IMG/VR virus record: IMGVR_UViG_3300010293_000020
Coordinates: 1 to 34,687 of that record
Strand: one strand, 5' to 3'
Source: a virus
Length of the DNA stretch: 34,687 nt
Part shown: piece by piece, positions 16,355-23,609 of the stretch
How positions within the stretch are numbered: the stretch's first letter is position 1
Layout: each line of letters opens with the position of its first letter
The notes under the pieces: generated by a model
Databases searched by the model: none
What the model saw: only the letters and a program-made list of their open reading frames with translations
What the model was told of the DNA's origin: nothing
Program-made: the position numbers and the translations under genes

Positions 16355-16572
16355 AAATTGAGTTCCAATCAACCACCTTCAAAAATTTCCTCACCTTCGG
16401 GAACAAAGAACAGCACCTTGAACTCAAGCCAGGTTTGACTCTTATTACAGGCCTGGACCATGCTACCGGTAGGTCTAATGGAGCGGGTAAATGTGTTGAG
16501 GGTTTTACAATGATAGATATATGTATAGAAGGTCAAGCGGAAACCGATTTTTTGACTTTCCTGCGCCGTTGA
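16351..16572 (+). CDS. 46: gp46 N-terminal fragment fused to a 26-residue split-intein N-half
   Basis: A 73-residue product with a GTG start after GAGG. Residues 1-47 are the SbcC/Rad50-type N-terminus ('MKIEFQSTTFKNFLTFG ... LTLITG') ending in the Walker A loop 'GRSNGAGK'. Residue 48 (codon 16492) is Cys and begins 'CVEGFTMIDICIEGQ', an intein block A. The frame stops at 16570-16572 after 26 intein residues. The missing Ser of the P-loop appears as +1 Ser in the C-terminal gene at 18064. So this is the N-extein plus a very short IntN of the atypical (about 25 aa, AceL-TerL-like) kind. Alone it cannot bind ATP; splicing is needed. Confidence 0.9.
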   Translation: MKIEFQSTTFKNFLTFGNKEQHLELKPGLTLITGLDHATGRSNGAGKCVEGFTMIDICIEGQAETDFLTFLRR

Positions 16573-16580
16573 TATAAATA
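16573..16580 (+). promoter_or_regulatory. T4-type late promoter ahead of the homing endonuclease gene
   Basis: TATAAATA at 16573-16580 is the exact T4 late promoter box and starts one base after the stop of the gp46 N-part. Transcription would begin about 10-13 bases downstream, leaving a short leader with GGAGG at 16597-16601 before ATG 16608. Intron- and intein-borne endonuclease genes in T4 also use late promoters. A gp55-like sigma encoded at 12370 would recognise it. Confidence 0.72.
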
Positions 16581-16607
16581 GATGTATCAAATAACCGGAG
16601 GTACATC

Positions 16608-17711
16608 ATGTCATCGAAAACATCAAGGTCATCAGGTTCACCATATACAGTAAAGCATTGGACCGACAAGGGTCTAACAGAAGAGGAAGCAAGGTGTGAA
16701 ATCCAAAAACGCCGGCCATCCAATATGCTTTACTGGACCAACAAAGGCTACAGTGAACCCGAAGCAAAACAAAAGGTTCGTGAACACCAAGGCCTTCGGA
16801 ACAAAAGCCGGCTGAAAACCAAAGAAACTGATCCGGATCAATACTATAAAAGTCATCCAACACGTATTGAATATTGGTTAGCTAAAGGATACAGTGTTGA
16901 AGATGCTAAATTGAAGCTTAGTGACCACCAAGCCACCTTCAATTTAGAAAAATGCGTCAAACGTTATGGTGAGCTAGAAGGCCAAAGAATTTGGCAAGAT
17001 CGGCAAGATAGATGGCAAAAAACCCTTAACAACAAATCAGATGAAGAAAGGGCTGCCATCAATAAAAAGAAAGATTGCATGAGCGTTGGGTTGTTTATTG
17101 AAAAATATGGTCCCGAGTTAGGTCCCTCAAAGTTCAAGGAGGAATGCAAAAAACGTTCCTGCTCATTGGAAAGTTATATCAAAAAATTTGGCGAAAGAGA
17201 GGGCCGTGAGAGATATAAGCAATTTAGGGAAAAAATTAGACGATCCAAGAGGTTTACAAATTCATCAATTTTTTCAAAGGAATCATTAGAGGTGTTTATA
17301 CCTCTCTATGAATGGTTGTTATCACGTAATTACAACCAAACAGACATCTTTATAGGATGTAATGAGCTGGGTGAATATCATCTTTTTGGAAATATGACAA
17401 GCATAAGTTCTGGAGACATGCTAACTAAGAACTATTTTTATGATTTCACTGTAAAAAGCCTAAACATTATGATTGAATATAATGGTGAAAGACATCATCC
17501 TAATCCATCAATGTCGGAAGAAAAATGGGAAAAATGGAGATCAGCGTTTGGTAAAAGAACCGCCGATGAGTGTCATAAATATCAAATGAACAAGATAGGA
17601 GTGGCAAGAAAGGCCGGATTTGATGTTTTGGAAATATGGTCATCTTCAAGTTTTACAAAAAATATAGAAATATGTAAGGAGTTCATTGCCAAACATGAAC
17701 ATAAGTTGTAA
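16608..17711 (+). CDS. Free-standing homing endonuclease, Vsr/EDxHD-like, nested in the split gp46
   Basis: A 367-residue protein. The C-terminal core has 'YDFTVKSLNIMIEYNGERHHPNP' (D279, E290, H296-H297) and 'ADECHKYQMNKIGVARKAGFDVLEIW'. This is a Vsr-like nuclease layout as in the EDxHD homing endonucleases described between split-intein genes (I-Bth0305I type). The N-terminal part is repetitive. Three copies of W-x-x-K-G-(L/Y)-(S/T)-x-x-(E/D)-A lie near residues 13-100. Three copies of K-(R/Y/F)-(Y/F)-G-x-x-x-G follow (residues about 115-225), probably DNA-contacting repeats. It has its own late promoter and ribosome site. Its last 17-26 bases overlap the start of the gp46 C-terminal gene. 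Confidence 0.88.
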   Translation: MSSKTSRSSGSPYTVKHWTDKGLTEEEARCEIQKRRPSNMLYWTNKGYSEPEAKQKVREHQGLRNKSRLKTKETDPDQYYKSHPTRIEYWLAKGYSVEDAKLKLSDHQATFNLEKCVKRYGELEGQRIWQDRQDRWQKTLNNKSDEERAAINKKKDCMSVGLFIEKYGPELGPSKFKEECKKRSCSLESYIKKFGEREGRERYKQFREKIRRSKRFTNSSIFSKESLEVFIPLYEWLLSRNYNQTDIFIGCNELGEYHLFGNMTSISSGDMLTKNYFYDFTVKSLNIMIEYNGERHHPNPSMSEEKWEKWRSAFGKRTADECHKYQMNKIGVARKAGFDVLEIWSSSSFTKNIEICKEFIAKHEHKL

Positions 17712-20103
17712 TGTTCAATCCATATGTGAATTTTATAGTATGTATCCTGAGCATATTGGACAAATTTCTGTCCACACACCATATGGATATAAAAAGGTAT
17801 TAGCGGCAGAGAAAGTGGAGGTTAATTCCCCCACACACCACATAAAAACCGTCAATCACTCACTTACGTGCTCTCCCGAACATCGAATTTGGTCGGATGG
17901 ATGGAAATTTGCCAAAGACATAAACATAGGAGATATAGTATCCACTATCTCTGGAGATGAAAAAATTGTTATTTCGTCTCCCTTGGAAACAAGACAAGAC
18001 CTATATGACATTCAAGTCGAAGATGTGGAACAATACTATTCCAATGGCATTCTCTCGCATAACTCTGCTTGCCTGGATTCCATTTGTTTTGGCCTATATG
18101 GCCGAACGAACAGGTCGGTGCTCAAGGATCGCATCGTAAACTGGAAGAACCGCAAAAACTGTGAGGTTACAGTTCGGTTCAAGATAGGAGCTAACCAATA
18201 CAAGGTATCCAGAGGCATAAAACCGGACTTCCTGGAAATCTATAAGGATGGGAAGCTGATACCCCAACCACCTGATGTACGTCAATACCAGAAGATGCTG
18301 GAAACAGACATCTTAAAAATTGACTACCAGATGTTCGTTAGCCTGGTACATATCAACCTCAACCACTATGTACCGTTCCTTCAGATGGACCTACCAAGGA
18401 AACGGGCTTTCATTGAAAAAATGTTTGGCCTGGAAATGTTCTCCGACCTCAACCGGTTAGTTAATGAAAAACTCAATATGATGGAAAATCAACTCAATAT
18501 CCATAATGCTGAGAACACATTGAAAAGCAAGCTGAGGTCAGACGCGGAGCATAAGGCCAGTATACTCAAGGGACAGCTTCGAGAACTCAGATCGTCCAGG
18601 CCGGAATTAAAGAAGGTTGTAGACCGACTCAGCAAATATAGTGATACCAAGGGGTCCATGACTGCCTTAGAATCTTCCGGAGCCGAGCTGGAGCGTCAAA
18701 AGGTTGACCTGGATCAACAGCTTACCAAGCTTACAACCAGCATAGACTTTCTTGATAAGGAACGTATAGCAATTGAAGATTCCATCATAAAAAAGTCACG
18801 AGATATAGACCAACATAGAGCATCCAGAGATCGGTTCAAAAAAATAATCTCAGAAAATAAGAATATTGATAAAAAAGTGGAACTAGAACAGGAAAGGCTC
18901 TCCATCATTGAGAAGGAGCTATCCGACTTAAACACCAAACTGAATGGTTATAATATATCCTTGGCCGAAGCCCAGGTAAGCTTAGACCATTATACAACCA
19001 ATCTTCATACATTATCAGGAGAAACTGAGTGTCCTGTGTGTATGAACAAGATTGACAAAGGTGTTATATTACCAAACATACAGGGACTAATTGACAAAAA
19101 CGCTGAGGTAGTTAAAACACTAACAGGTGACATAGAGAAGTCACGCTCCAGGGTGAATGTTTTGGAAAATGATCGGTCCCACAACACATTAGACCAATTA
19201 ATAAAGGATCGATCTCAATATCACGAAGCTAGGTCTAAACTGGAAAACATTGCCACAATAATCAAGTCCATAGATATATCATCCGATAGAAAAAGGTTGG
19301 TGGAGATCAATAAGGATTTAGACACCTATCAAATTGACCAAAAAGTGCTTGCAGAAAATCTCAGAAAATTGAAAAATCTCATTGAAAAAAATACACAAGA
19401 ACTCACGGAACTAAAGTCCCAGATAGAGTCCCATGATAAACTTCTCACCCAAAAAAAGGTTCTGGAGGAAAAGGTTGCATGGGAAGATAAGACCAAATCT
19501 GACCTACAGACACAAGTCAAACAAATTGATGAGGAATTGGTAAACCTAGGAAAGGACCTCAAGAGGATAGATGAATCCGTTACCAAGCTTTCAACCCTCA
19601 AAGACTATGTGAGTTATGTCAAGACCCTCTGTAAGGATGATAATGTCAAACAATATGCCATCGCGTCCATATTACCTTACCTGACTAAGAAGATCAATGA
19701 GTACCTATCACGGGCCGGCATGAACTACTTTGTCAATTTCACCAAAGCGATGGAGGATGAAATCAAGGGACCGGGAATCTATAACGCCTCATATAGTAAC
19801 CTATCTGGCGGGGAAGCTCGAAGCTGTGATTTAGCTATTCTGTTTGCCTTACTGGATATAAGCAGGACCCAGTTTGGTGTGTTCCCGGACTTTTTGCTTC
19901 TGGATGAATTGTTGGATTCGTCTGTGGACAGCAAAGGTTTAGATTCTGTACTAAAAGTAGTATGGCTACGACAAAAGGAAGACAACGGAAAAATATACAT
20001 CGTCACCCATAGGACCAGTGATTTTACTGATTTGGCGGAACTAAAAATGATCCGGGTTGAAAAGGAGGGTGGCTTTAGCACCATTAGTGAAATCCAAGAT
20101 TAA
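17695..20103 (+). CDS. 46: Split-intein C-half fused to the gp46 C-terminal part (SbcC/Rad50-like)
   Basis: Residues 1-123 (from ATG 17695; TTG 17686 is possible, with AAGGAG at 17676-17681) are IntC. They hold a block B-like 'SLTCSPEHRIW...GWKFAKDINIGDIV' and the C-terminal 'LYDIQVEDVEQYYSNGILSHN'. Asn is at 18061, followed by +1 Ser at 18064. The C-extein starts 'SACLDSICFGLYG', completing Walker A. Long coiled coils flank a zinc hook 'CPVC' (codons 19030, 19039). The ABC signature 'LSGGE' is at 19801, Walker B 'FLLLDE' with D at 19903, D-loop 'SSVDSKGLD' and H-loop 'IVTHR'. The spliced protein would be 47+679=726 residues; T4 gp46 is 560. Confidence 0.92.
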   Translation: MNISCNVQSICEFYSMYPEHIGQISVHTPYGYKKVLAAEKVEVNSPTHHIKTVNHSLTCSPEHRIWSDGWKFAKDINIGDIVSTISGDEKIVISSPLETRQDLYDIQVEDVEQYYSNGILSHNSACLDSICFGLYGRTNRSVLKDRIVNWKNRKNCEVTVRFKIGANQYKVSRGIKPDFLEIYKDGKLIPQPPDVRQYQKMLETDILKIDYQMFVSLVHINLNHYVPFLQMDLPRKRAFIEKMFGLEMFSDLNRLVNEKLNMMENQLNIHNAENTLKSKLRSDAEHKASILKGQLRELRSSRPELKKVVDRLSKYSDTKGSMTALESSGAELERQKVDLDQQLTKLTTSIDFLDKERIAIEDSIIKKSRDIDQHRASRDRFKKIISENKNIDKKVELEQERLSIIEKELSDLNTKLNGYNISLAEAQVSLDHYTTNLHTLSGETECPVCMNKIDKGVILPNIQGLIDKNAEVVKTLTGDIEKSRSRVNVLENDRSHNTLDQLIKDRSQYHEARSKLENIATIIKSIDISSDRKRLVEINKDLDTYQIDQKVLAENLRKLKNLIEKNTQELTELKSQIESHDKLLTQKKVLEEKVAWEDKTKSDLQTQVKQIDEELVNLGKDLKRIDESVTKLSTLKDYVSYVKTLCKDDNVKQYAIASILPYLTKKINEYLSRAGMNYFVNFTKAMEDEIKGPGIYNASYSNLSGGEARSCDLAILFALLDISRTQFGVFPDFLLLDELLDSSVDSKGLDSVLKVVWLRQKEDNGKIYIVTHRTSDFTDLAELKMIRVEKEGGFSTISEIQD

Positions 20104-20132
20104 TTGACAAATCACCAATACTATGATAAACT
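20104..20132 (+). promoter_or_regulatory. Sigma70-like promoter for uvsX
   Basis: A perfect TTGACA (20104-20109), a 17-base spacer and TAAACT (20127-20132, 4/6) lie directly after the gp46 stop. The uvsX ribosome site AAGGAG (20144-20149) follows. This could keep early expression of the recombinase independent of the interrupted gp46 genes upstream. Confidence 0.55.
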
Positions 20133-20155
20133 ATAAAAACACTAAGGAGAATCAA

Positions 20156-21301
20156 ATGGACCGTAAAGAACTAATGGACAGGAGTGAATTGATAAAATAT
20201 ATTGCCGGGAATGCCCGCGGAAGCCACATAAGTTTGATGACCGAGAGCGATATAGCCAATGTGGGTGATGTAATCAAGACCCCAGCACTGGACCTCAATC
20301 GGATACTATCTGGTAACCTGTATAAGGGTATACCGAGTCGAAACTTGGTAGGCATAGTGGGTAAGTATGGAACCTTCAAGAGTTCCTTCTCCGCGCTGTG
20401 TATGGCTGAGGCCATAAATCATGGCTACCAGCCAATCATCATTGATACCGAGGGTGCGATGTCCAGTGATTTTTGTGCCAGATGGGGTCTGGATGTATCT
20501 AAAACCATTTATATATCTGAGACCTATGTCGAACGGGTAATGGCAATTTTGGCTCAACTCAAGGAATCTGGTCAGGAAAAGATGATTATCACGATTGACT
20601 CTATTGGTGGTCTTGATAGGTATAAAGCCTTCAAGGATGCCTTAGATGATGATGCCAAGTTGGACCAGGGTCAGCTCCAAAGAAATATCAAGCAAATGCT
20701 GAAACTGCTCTTGAACATCTGTATCCATCAGAATTCCATAGGTATAATTACAGCCCACTACTATGCCAAACCTGGAGCCTATGTTACCACGGATGAGGTG
20801 GCCGGAGGTGAGTCGGTTAAGTATGTTCCAAGCATACTCATTTCACTCAAGCGGGTATCATTGAAGGGTGAAGAAAAACAGGAGAGTAGTGAAATTACAG
20901 CCACAACCATCAAGAACCGGATGTATCCACCATTTCAAACCGCCACAATTCGGGTTGACTATACATCAGGCATCCAACAGTATGCCGGCCTCTTGGATCT
21001 GGCAATCAAGGCAGGTATAGTAACGGTGAGTGGTAACACCCATAAGTTTGGTGAGGTATCATTGGGTGTAGGCGCTGGCCGGGCGGAGGAAAACCTTGGT
21101 AAGCATCCGGAGATCCTAACCAAGCTGAATGATTGGCTCAAAACCACTGGGTATTCCTCCAGAGCGACCAATATAGACCCTATGCTGCTTACCGGTCAAA
21201 GTATAGAAGAAGCAGAGGAAACGACACCAGAGGAGAAAGAAATCAAACTGGCGCTCAAGCCTACCAAGGCTCGGAAAGCCAAGTCCCTAAAGCGGAAATA
21301 A
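20156..21301 (+). CDS. uvsX: UvsX/RecA-like recombinase
   Basis: A 381-residue protein started at ATG 20156, five bases after AAGGAGA; the upstream in-frame ATG at 20123 lacks a ribosome site. Walker A is 'GIVGKYGTFKSS' (G69-K75-S76; T4 UvsX has 'GPSKSFKS'). Walker B-like 'MIITIDSIGG' follows, then 'GIITAHYYAKPGAYVTTDEVAGGESVKYVPSI', the loop region of UvsX. The acidic then basic tail ('EEAEETTPEEKEIK', 'KARKAKSLKRK') is typical. T4 UvsX is 391 residues. It forms filaments on single-stranded DNA and pairs homologues, using ends made by gp46/gp47 encoded upstream. Confidence 0.95.
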   Translation: MDRKELMDRSELIKYIAGNARGSHISLMTESDIANVGDVIKTPALDLNRILSGNLYKGIPSRNLVGIVGKYGTFKSSFSALCMAEAINHGYQPIIIDTEGAMSSDFCARWGLDVSKTIYISETYVERVMAILAQLKESGQEKMIITIDSIGGLDRYKAFKDALDDDAKLDQGQLQRNIKQMLKLLLNICIHQNSIGIITAHYYAKPGAYVTTDEVAGGESVKYVPSILISLKRVSLKGEEKQESSEITATTIKNRMYPPFQTATIRVDYTSGIQQYAGLLDLAIKAGIVTVSGNTHKFGEVSLGVGAGRAEENLGKHPEILTKLNDWLKTTGYSSRATNIDPMLLTGQSIEEAEETTPEEKEIKLALKPTKARKAKSLKRK

Positions 21302-21315
21302 TCACCACATTTACA

Positions 21316-21346
21316 TTTGGTGTTGTGCTCCATAAGTAGCACCAAA
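21316..21346 (+). other. Inverted repeat after uvsX
   Basis: TTTGGTG (21316-21322) and CACCAAA (21340-21346) are perfect complements around a 17-base loop. An alternative pairing GTGCT/AGCAC is nested inside. No T-run follows, so it is not a clear terminator. It might attenuate or protect the mRNA between uvsX and the next gene. Confidence 0.35.
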
Positions 21347-21367
21347 CCAATTTGTGGAGGTACAATT

Positions 21368-21721
21368 ATGAGTGAAAGCACGTTTGCGGTATACAGGATT
21401 ACCTATGAAATCCAGGGAGACAACCAAATGTCTGAATGGACATGCTTTATTGGTGCAGCATCCCATGAGGACGCCTTATCCCACCTGGCCGATACAATCA
21501 AGAAACCATTCCGGACCGTTTCCTCCGGGATGCAATGCCGCCTTGATGACATCTCTATGGCCATTCGGTCCAATGTGATCAGACGGTATATGCTAGAAGC
21601 TGGTAAATTTACTGGTGGTGCGGGTAAGCCGGCGGCCGAGTCGAAGCTGGAAGAAATTACCATTAAAGAGGCCGCGGAGAAAGAAGAACGTAAGCTGAAA
21701 CAACAAACCAGAAAGTTATAA
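21368..21721 (+). CDS. Small hypothetical protein
   Basis: Started at ATG 21368 behind GGAGG (21356-21360), the product is 117 residues. The first half is a likely alpha/beta domain ('FAVYRITYEIQGDNQMSEWTCFIGAASHEDALSHLADTI'). It resembles small proteins that pair beta strands with a helix, where residues 'SHEDALSHL' cap the helix. The last 35 residues are a highly charged helix ('KLEEITIKEAAEKEERKLKQQ'). No family is recognised. It is 10 bases upstream of the glycosyltransferase-like gene and probably co-transcribed. Confidence 0.7.
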   Translation: MSESTFAVYRITYEIQGDNQMSEWTCFIGAASHEDALSHLADTIKKPFRTVSSGMQCRLDDISMAIRSNVIRRYMLEAGKFTGGAGKPAAESKLEEITIKEAAEKEERKLKQQTRKL

Positions 21722-21730
21722 GGATAACCT

Positions 21731-22558
21731 GTGAATGTGAAGCTAGTCAACGGGGACCCTATACTCCAGGGTCACCTCATTTCCAATGGCGAACCGGAGG
21801 CTCTATTTATCGACTGGATACCCACAACCAGTGAGGATTCAGCTCACGCTGCTGACCTGTTGGTGCAAACCGAATCATTGGAAATGGCCATCAAGCTCGG
21901 CATAAAGGCCATACTGTTTGACCGATACCAAGCTATCACCGATACCGAGGCCAGTTGGTTGAGAAAACACAAAAACATCATCCTGACCGAGCCGGTCATT
22001 AAGCCAAGGAGTGGGTTTGAATATCTACCGTTCTGGTTAGAAACACTATCAATAAATGAACTCAGGATCGATGACACACCTAGGCCCATAACACTCCTCT
22101 ATAAGGGTGAGATTGTCAAACGGCTGCGATCTTTTGAACAATTTTACATCCCATATAAAATGTACTCTCCTGAGTCAACGGTAGCCTACTCTCCAGAGGG
22201 CCTAATCCAATCCAAAATCATCCAATACGAGTCTAAAGGCTTGACCCCAGGTCATCACACATTCTCGGAGGCACAGTACACCGTTATCATAGGTAGTGAA
22301 TCAGAGTATCGATGTGGATACCTGGATCCAAGTTATATCGAAGCCCTGAAAGCCGGCTGTATTCCTTTTATACCCAATGAACATAGGTACTACAGGGCCT
22401 TACCATCGGTATCACATACAGAAGTGTGGTGGTATTCCGGACTATATGAAAAAACATATCTTGGCCTTCTGTCGGACGTATATAAATGTATCAACCAATA
22501 CTATCCAGAGATGAAGGTCCAAAGCGTGGCCCAGCAGATTTACAATTTACTGTCCTAA
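21731..22558 (+). CDS. GT-B-like glycosyltransferase fragment or relative
   Basis: A 275-residue protein with GTG 21731 six bases after AAGGA. The N-terminal half has Rossmann-like alternation ('AIKLGIKAILFDRYQAITDTEASWLRKHKNIILTEPVI'). The C-terminal half has 'GYLDPSYIEALKAGCIPFIPNEH', close to the GT-B donor-site pattern 'GxxDPSYxEALxAGCIPxxP', where the Glu contacts the sugar nucleotide. It is shorter than most GT-B enzymes (350 or more), so it may be a reduced enzyme. It could act on DNA, on the cell surface or on virion proteins. It is far from the sugar cassette on the minus strand. Moderately sure of the fold, not of the substrate. Confidence 0.5.
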   Translation: MNVKLVNGDPILQGHLISNGEPEALFIDWIPTTSEDSAHAADLLVQTESLEMAIKLGIKAILFDRYQAITDTEASWLRKHKNIILTEPVIKPRSGFEYLPFWLETLSINELRIDDTPRPITLLYKGEIVKRLRSFEQFYIPYKMYSPESTVAYSPEGLIQSKIIQYESKGLTPGHHTFSEAQYTVIIGSESEYRCGYLDPSYIEALKAGCIPFIPNEHRYYRALPSVSHTEVWWYSGLYEKTYLGLLSDVYKCINQYYPEMKVQSVAQQIYNLLS

Positions 22559-22596
22559 TGCTACAATGGTTTCTAAAGGAGATCACCTGACATACA

Positions 22597-22617
22597 CTAC
22601 CAACTAAAGGGTTGTAG
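22597..22617 (+). other. Hairpin ahead of the 96-aa gene
   Basis: CTA(C)CAAC pairs with GTTGTAG around a six-base loop, followed by TTTC. It sits in a 74-base gap between two plus-strand genes and could be a weak terminator or leader structure. The T-run is short. Confidence 0.3.
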
Positions 22618-22632
22618 TTTCTAGGAGATTAT

Positions 22633-22923
22633 ATGGCAAAAATCGATATAACGCTTTCAAGATCAATGACCATCAATGTTGGCAACTATAACGCTATAAA
22701 ACCATCTGTAGGTTTAACGATCCATGACATAGAGTCCTCTAAGGCTAAAGAAGTATATGATGGTATTTCCGAGGTCATGGATGCACTGTTGGCAAAGGAA
22801 ACATTGAAGCTCACGGATGAGTATGAGGCCATTGCTCAACTAGGTATCAAAACGTATGTGTCGGAGCTAAGAAACCAAGAAAGGAACATCGATGGAACAA
22901 TCAAATCCTTCCCTACCAGATAA
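22633..22923 (+). CDS. Small phage protein of unknown function
   Basis: A 96-residue protein behind 'taggagattat' and ATG 22633. The front is strand-like ('MAKIDITLSRSMTINVGNYNAIKPSVGLTIHDI'), followed by a helix pair ('AKEVYDGISEVMDALLAKETLKLTDEYEAIAQLG'). The start pattern 'T(L)SRSxTxNxGNYxxIKPSVxLT' recurs, to my recollection, in small phage proteins of unknown role. Its end overlaps the next gene by 32 bases. Confidence 0.7.
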   Translation: MAKIDITLSRSMTINVGNYNAIKPSVGLTIHDIESSKAKEVYDGISEVMDALLAKETLKLTDEYEAIAQLGIKTYVSELRNQERNIDGTIKSFPTR

Positions 22924-23230
22924 AATTCCCATTTCCCGCAAGTCCTTCAAAAAGATTATTATGCCTAGTGTTGGTGATGTGATATGTGATGGTTTATTCA
23001 AAGTGGAATATGTGCATTATGGTAAGTTCCGCTTCTCGGCCTCATACAGGACCATACCTCCAACGCGGGGACATATCATCAACCTGGATGACAGGAAATT
23101 CGTGATTGATTACCTGGCTGTGGTCAAGAAAAGGTTTGGGGCATCGTTCAAGGGGTTCACACAACCGGAGGTTCCATTGCCTGAGGCTCCGGAACAAGAA
23201 ATAGCAGAAGATTTGGTCAAGGTAATCTAA
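22892..23230 (+). CDS. Small hypothetical protein
   Basis: A 112-residue protein, with ATG 22892 six bases after AGGA inside the preceding gene. The beta-rich middle ('GDVICDGLFKVEYVHYGKFRFSA') looks like a small barrel, with an acidic Pro/Glu tail ('EVPLPEAPEQEIAEDLV'). An acidic tail after a small barrel recalls single-strand-binding-type proteins, but the evidence is thin. It is the last plus-strand gene and its stop overlaps the convergent minus-strand remnant by four bases. Confidence 0.65.
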   Translation: MEQSNPSLPDKIPISRKSFKKIIMPSVGDVICDGLFKVEYVHYGKFRFSASYRTIPPTRGHIINLDDRKFVIDYLAVVKKRFGASFKGFTQPEVPLPEAPEQEIAEDLVKVI

Positions 23231-23609
23231 AGCAGTTGTTTTACTTCGTACCTTGAAACCATTAGTGGTGTTCCAGAAGTCCAGACCTCACGATTGTCTG
23301 GCAGATTTGCACCAACGGTTACAAGCTGGAAATCATTTTCCTTGGGGTTGAGTATGTCCTCAATACTGGAAAGGAAGTCAGAGCCACCAGATCGTAAAAA
23401 TTCAACCATTATCTTAAAGCCCTCCTCTGGTGATTTCTTCGAGTAACTTTATTGACCATTCTCGGAGACGATCCACAACCGCAAAGTTTTTCACCAGTTG
23501 TTGATATGTAGATGGTTTCTTTTCGGCCGCCAGGATTCTTTTTTACCCATTCCTTGGCAAATTCAAAATCCACTACTTGTCCTCTACTCTCGGTGAGATA
23601 ATTGGTCAA
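23227..23609 (-). pseudogene. Decayed paralogue of the adjacent ADP-ribosyltransferase-like gene
   Basis: Two short frames remain. The first (23409-23609, TTG start) begins 'MTNYLTESRGQVVDFEFAKEW', the same kind of start as the gene upstream. The second (23227-23409) ends 'FLSSIEDILNPKENDFQLVTV...NREVWTSGTPLMVSRYEVKQLL'. This mirrors the neighbour's 'FYKYIQDLLDPKANRFKVTKV...SEVWTDGESLLVRFGSRLEIDQL'. A third frame between them also reads well for about 40 residues ('AAEKKPSTYQQLVKNFAVVD'), which suggests frameshifts. The middle, with the R and S motifs, is gone. Alternatively the pieces are now small separate genes: the second has ATG 23409 with GGAGG upstream. Confidence 0.6.

Noticed and set aside
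16492-18063. Group I intron or sequencing error as the reason for the broken gp46
   Set aside because: The breakpoints carry intein residues (Cys1 with block A; SHN then Ser) in translated frame, and a full endonuclease gene with its own promoter lies between. An error would not create these.
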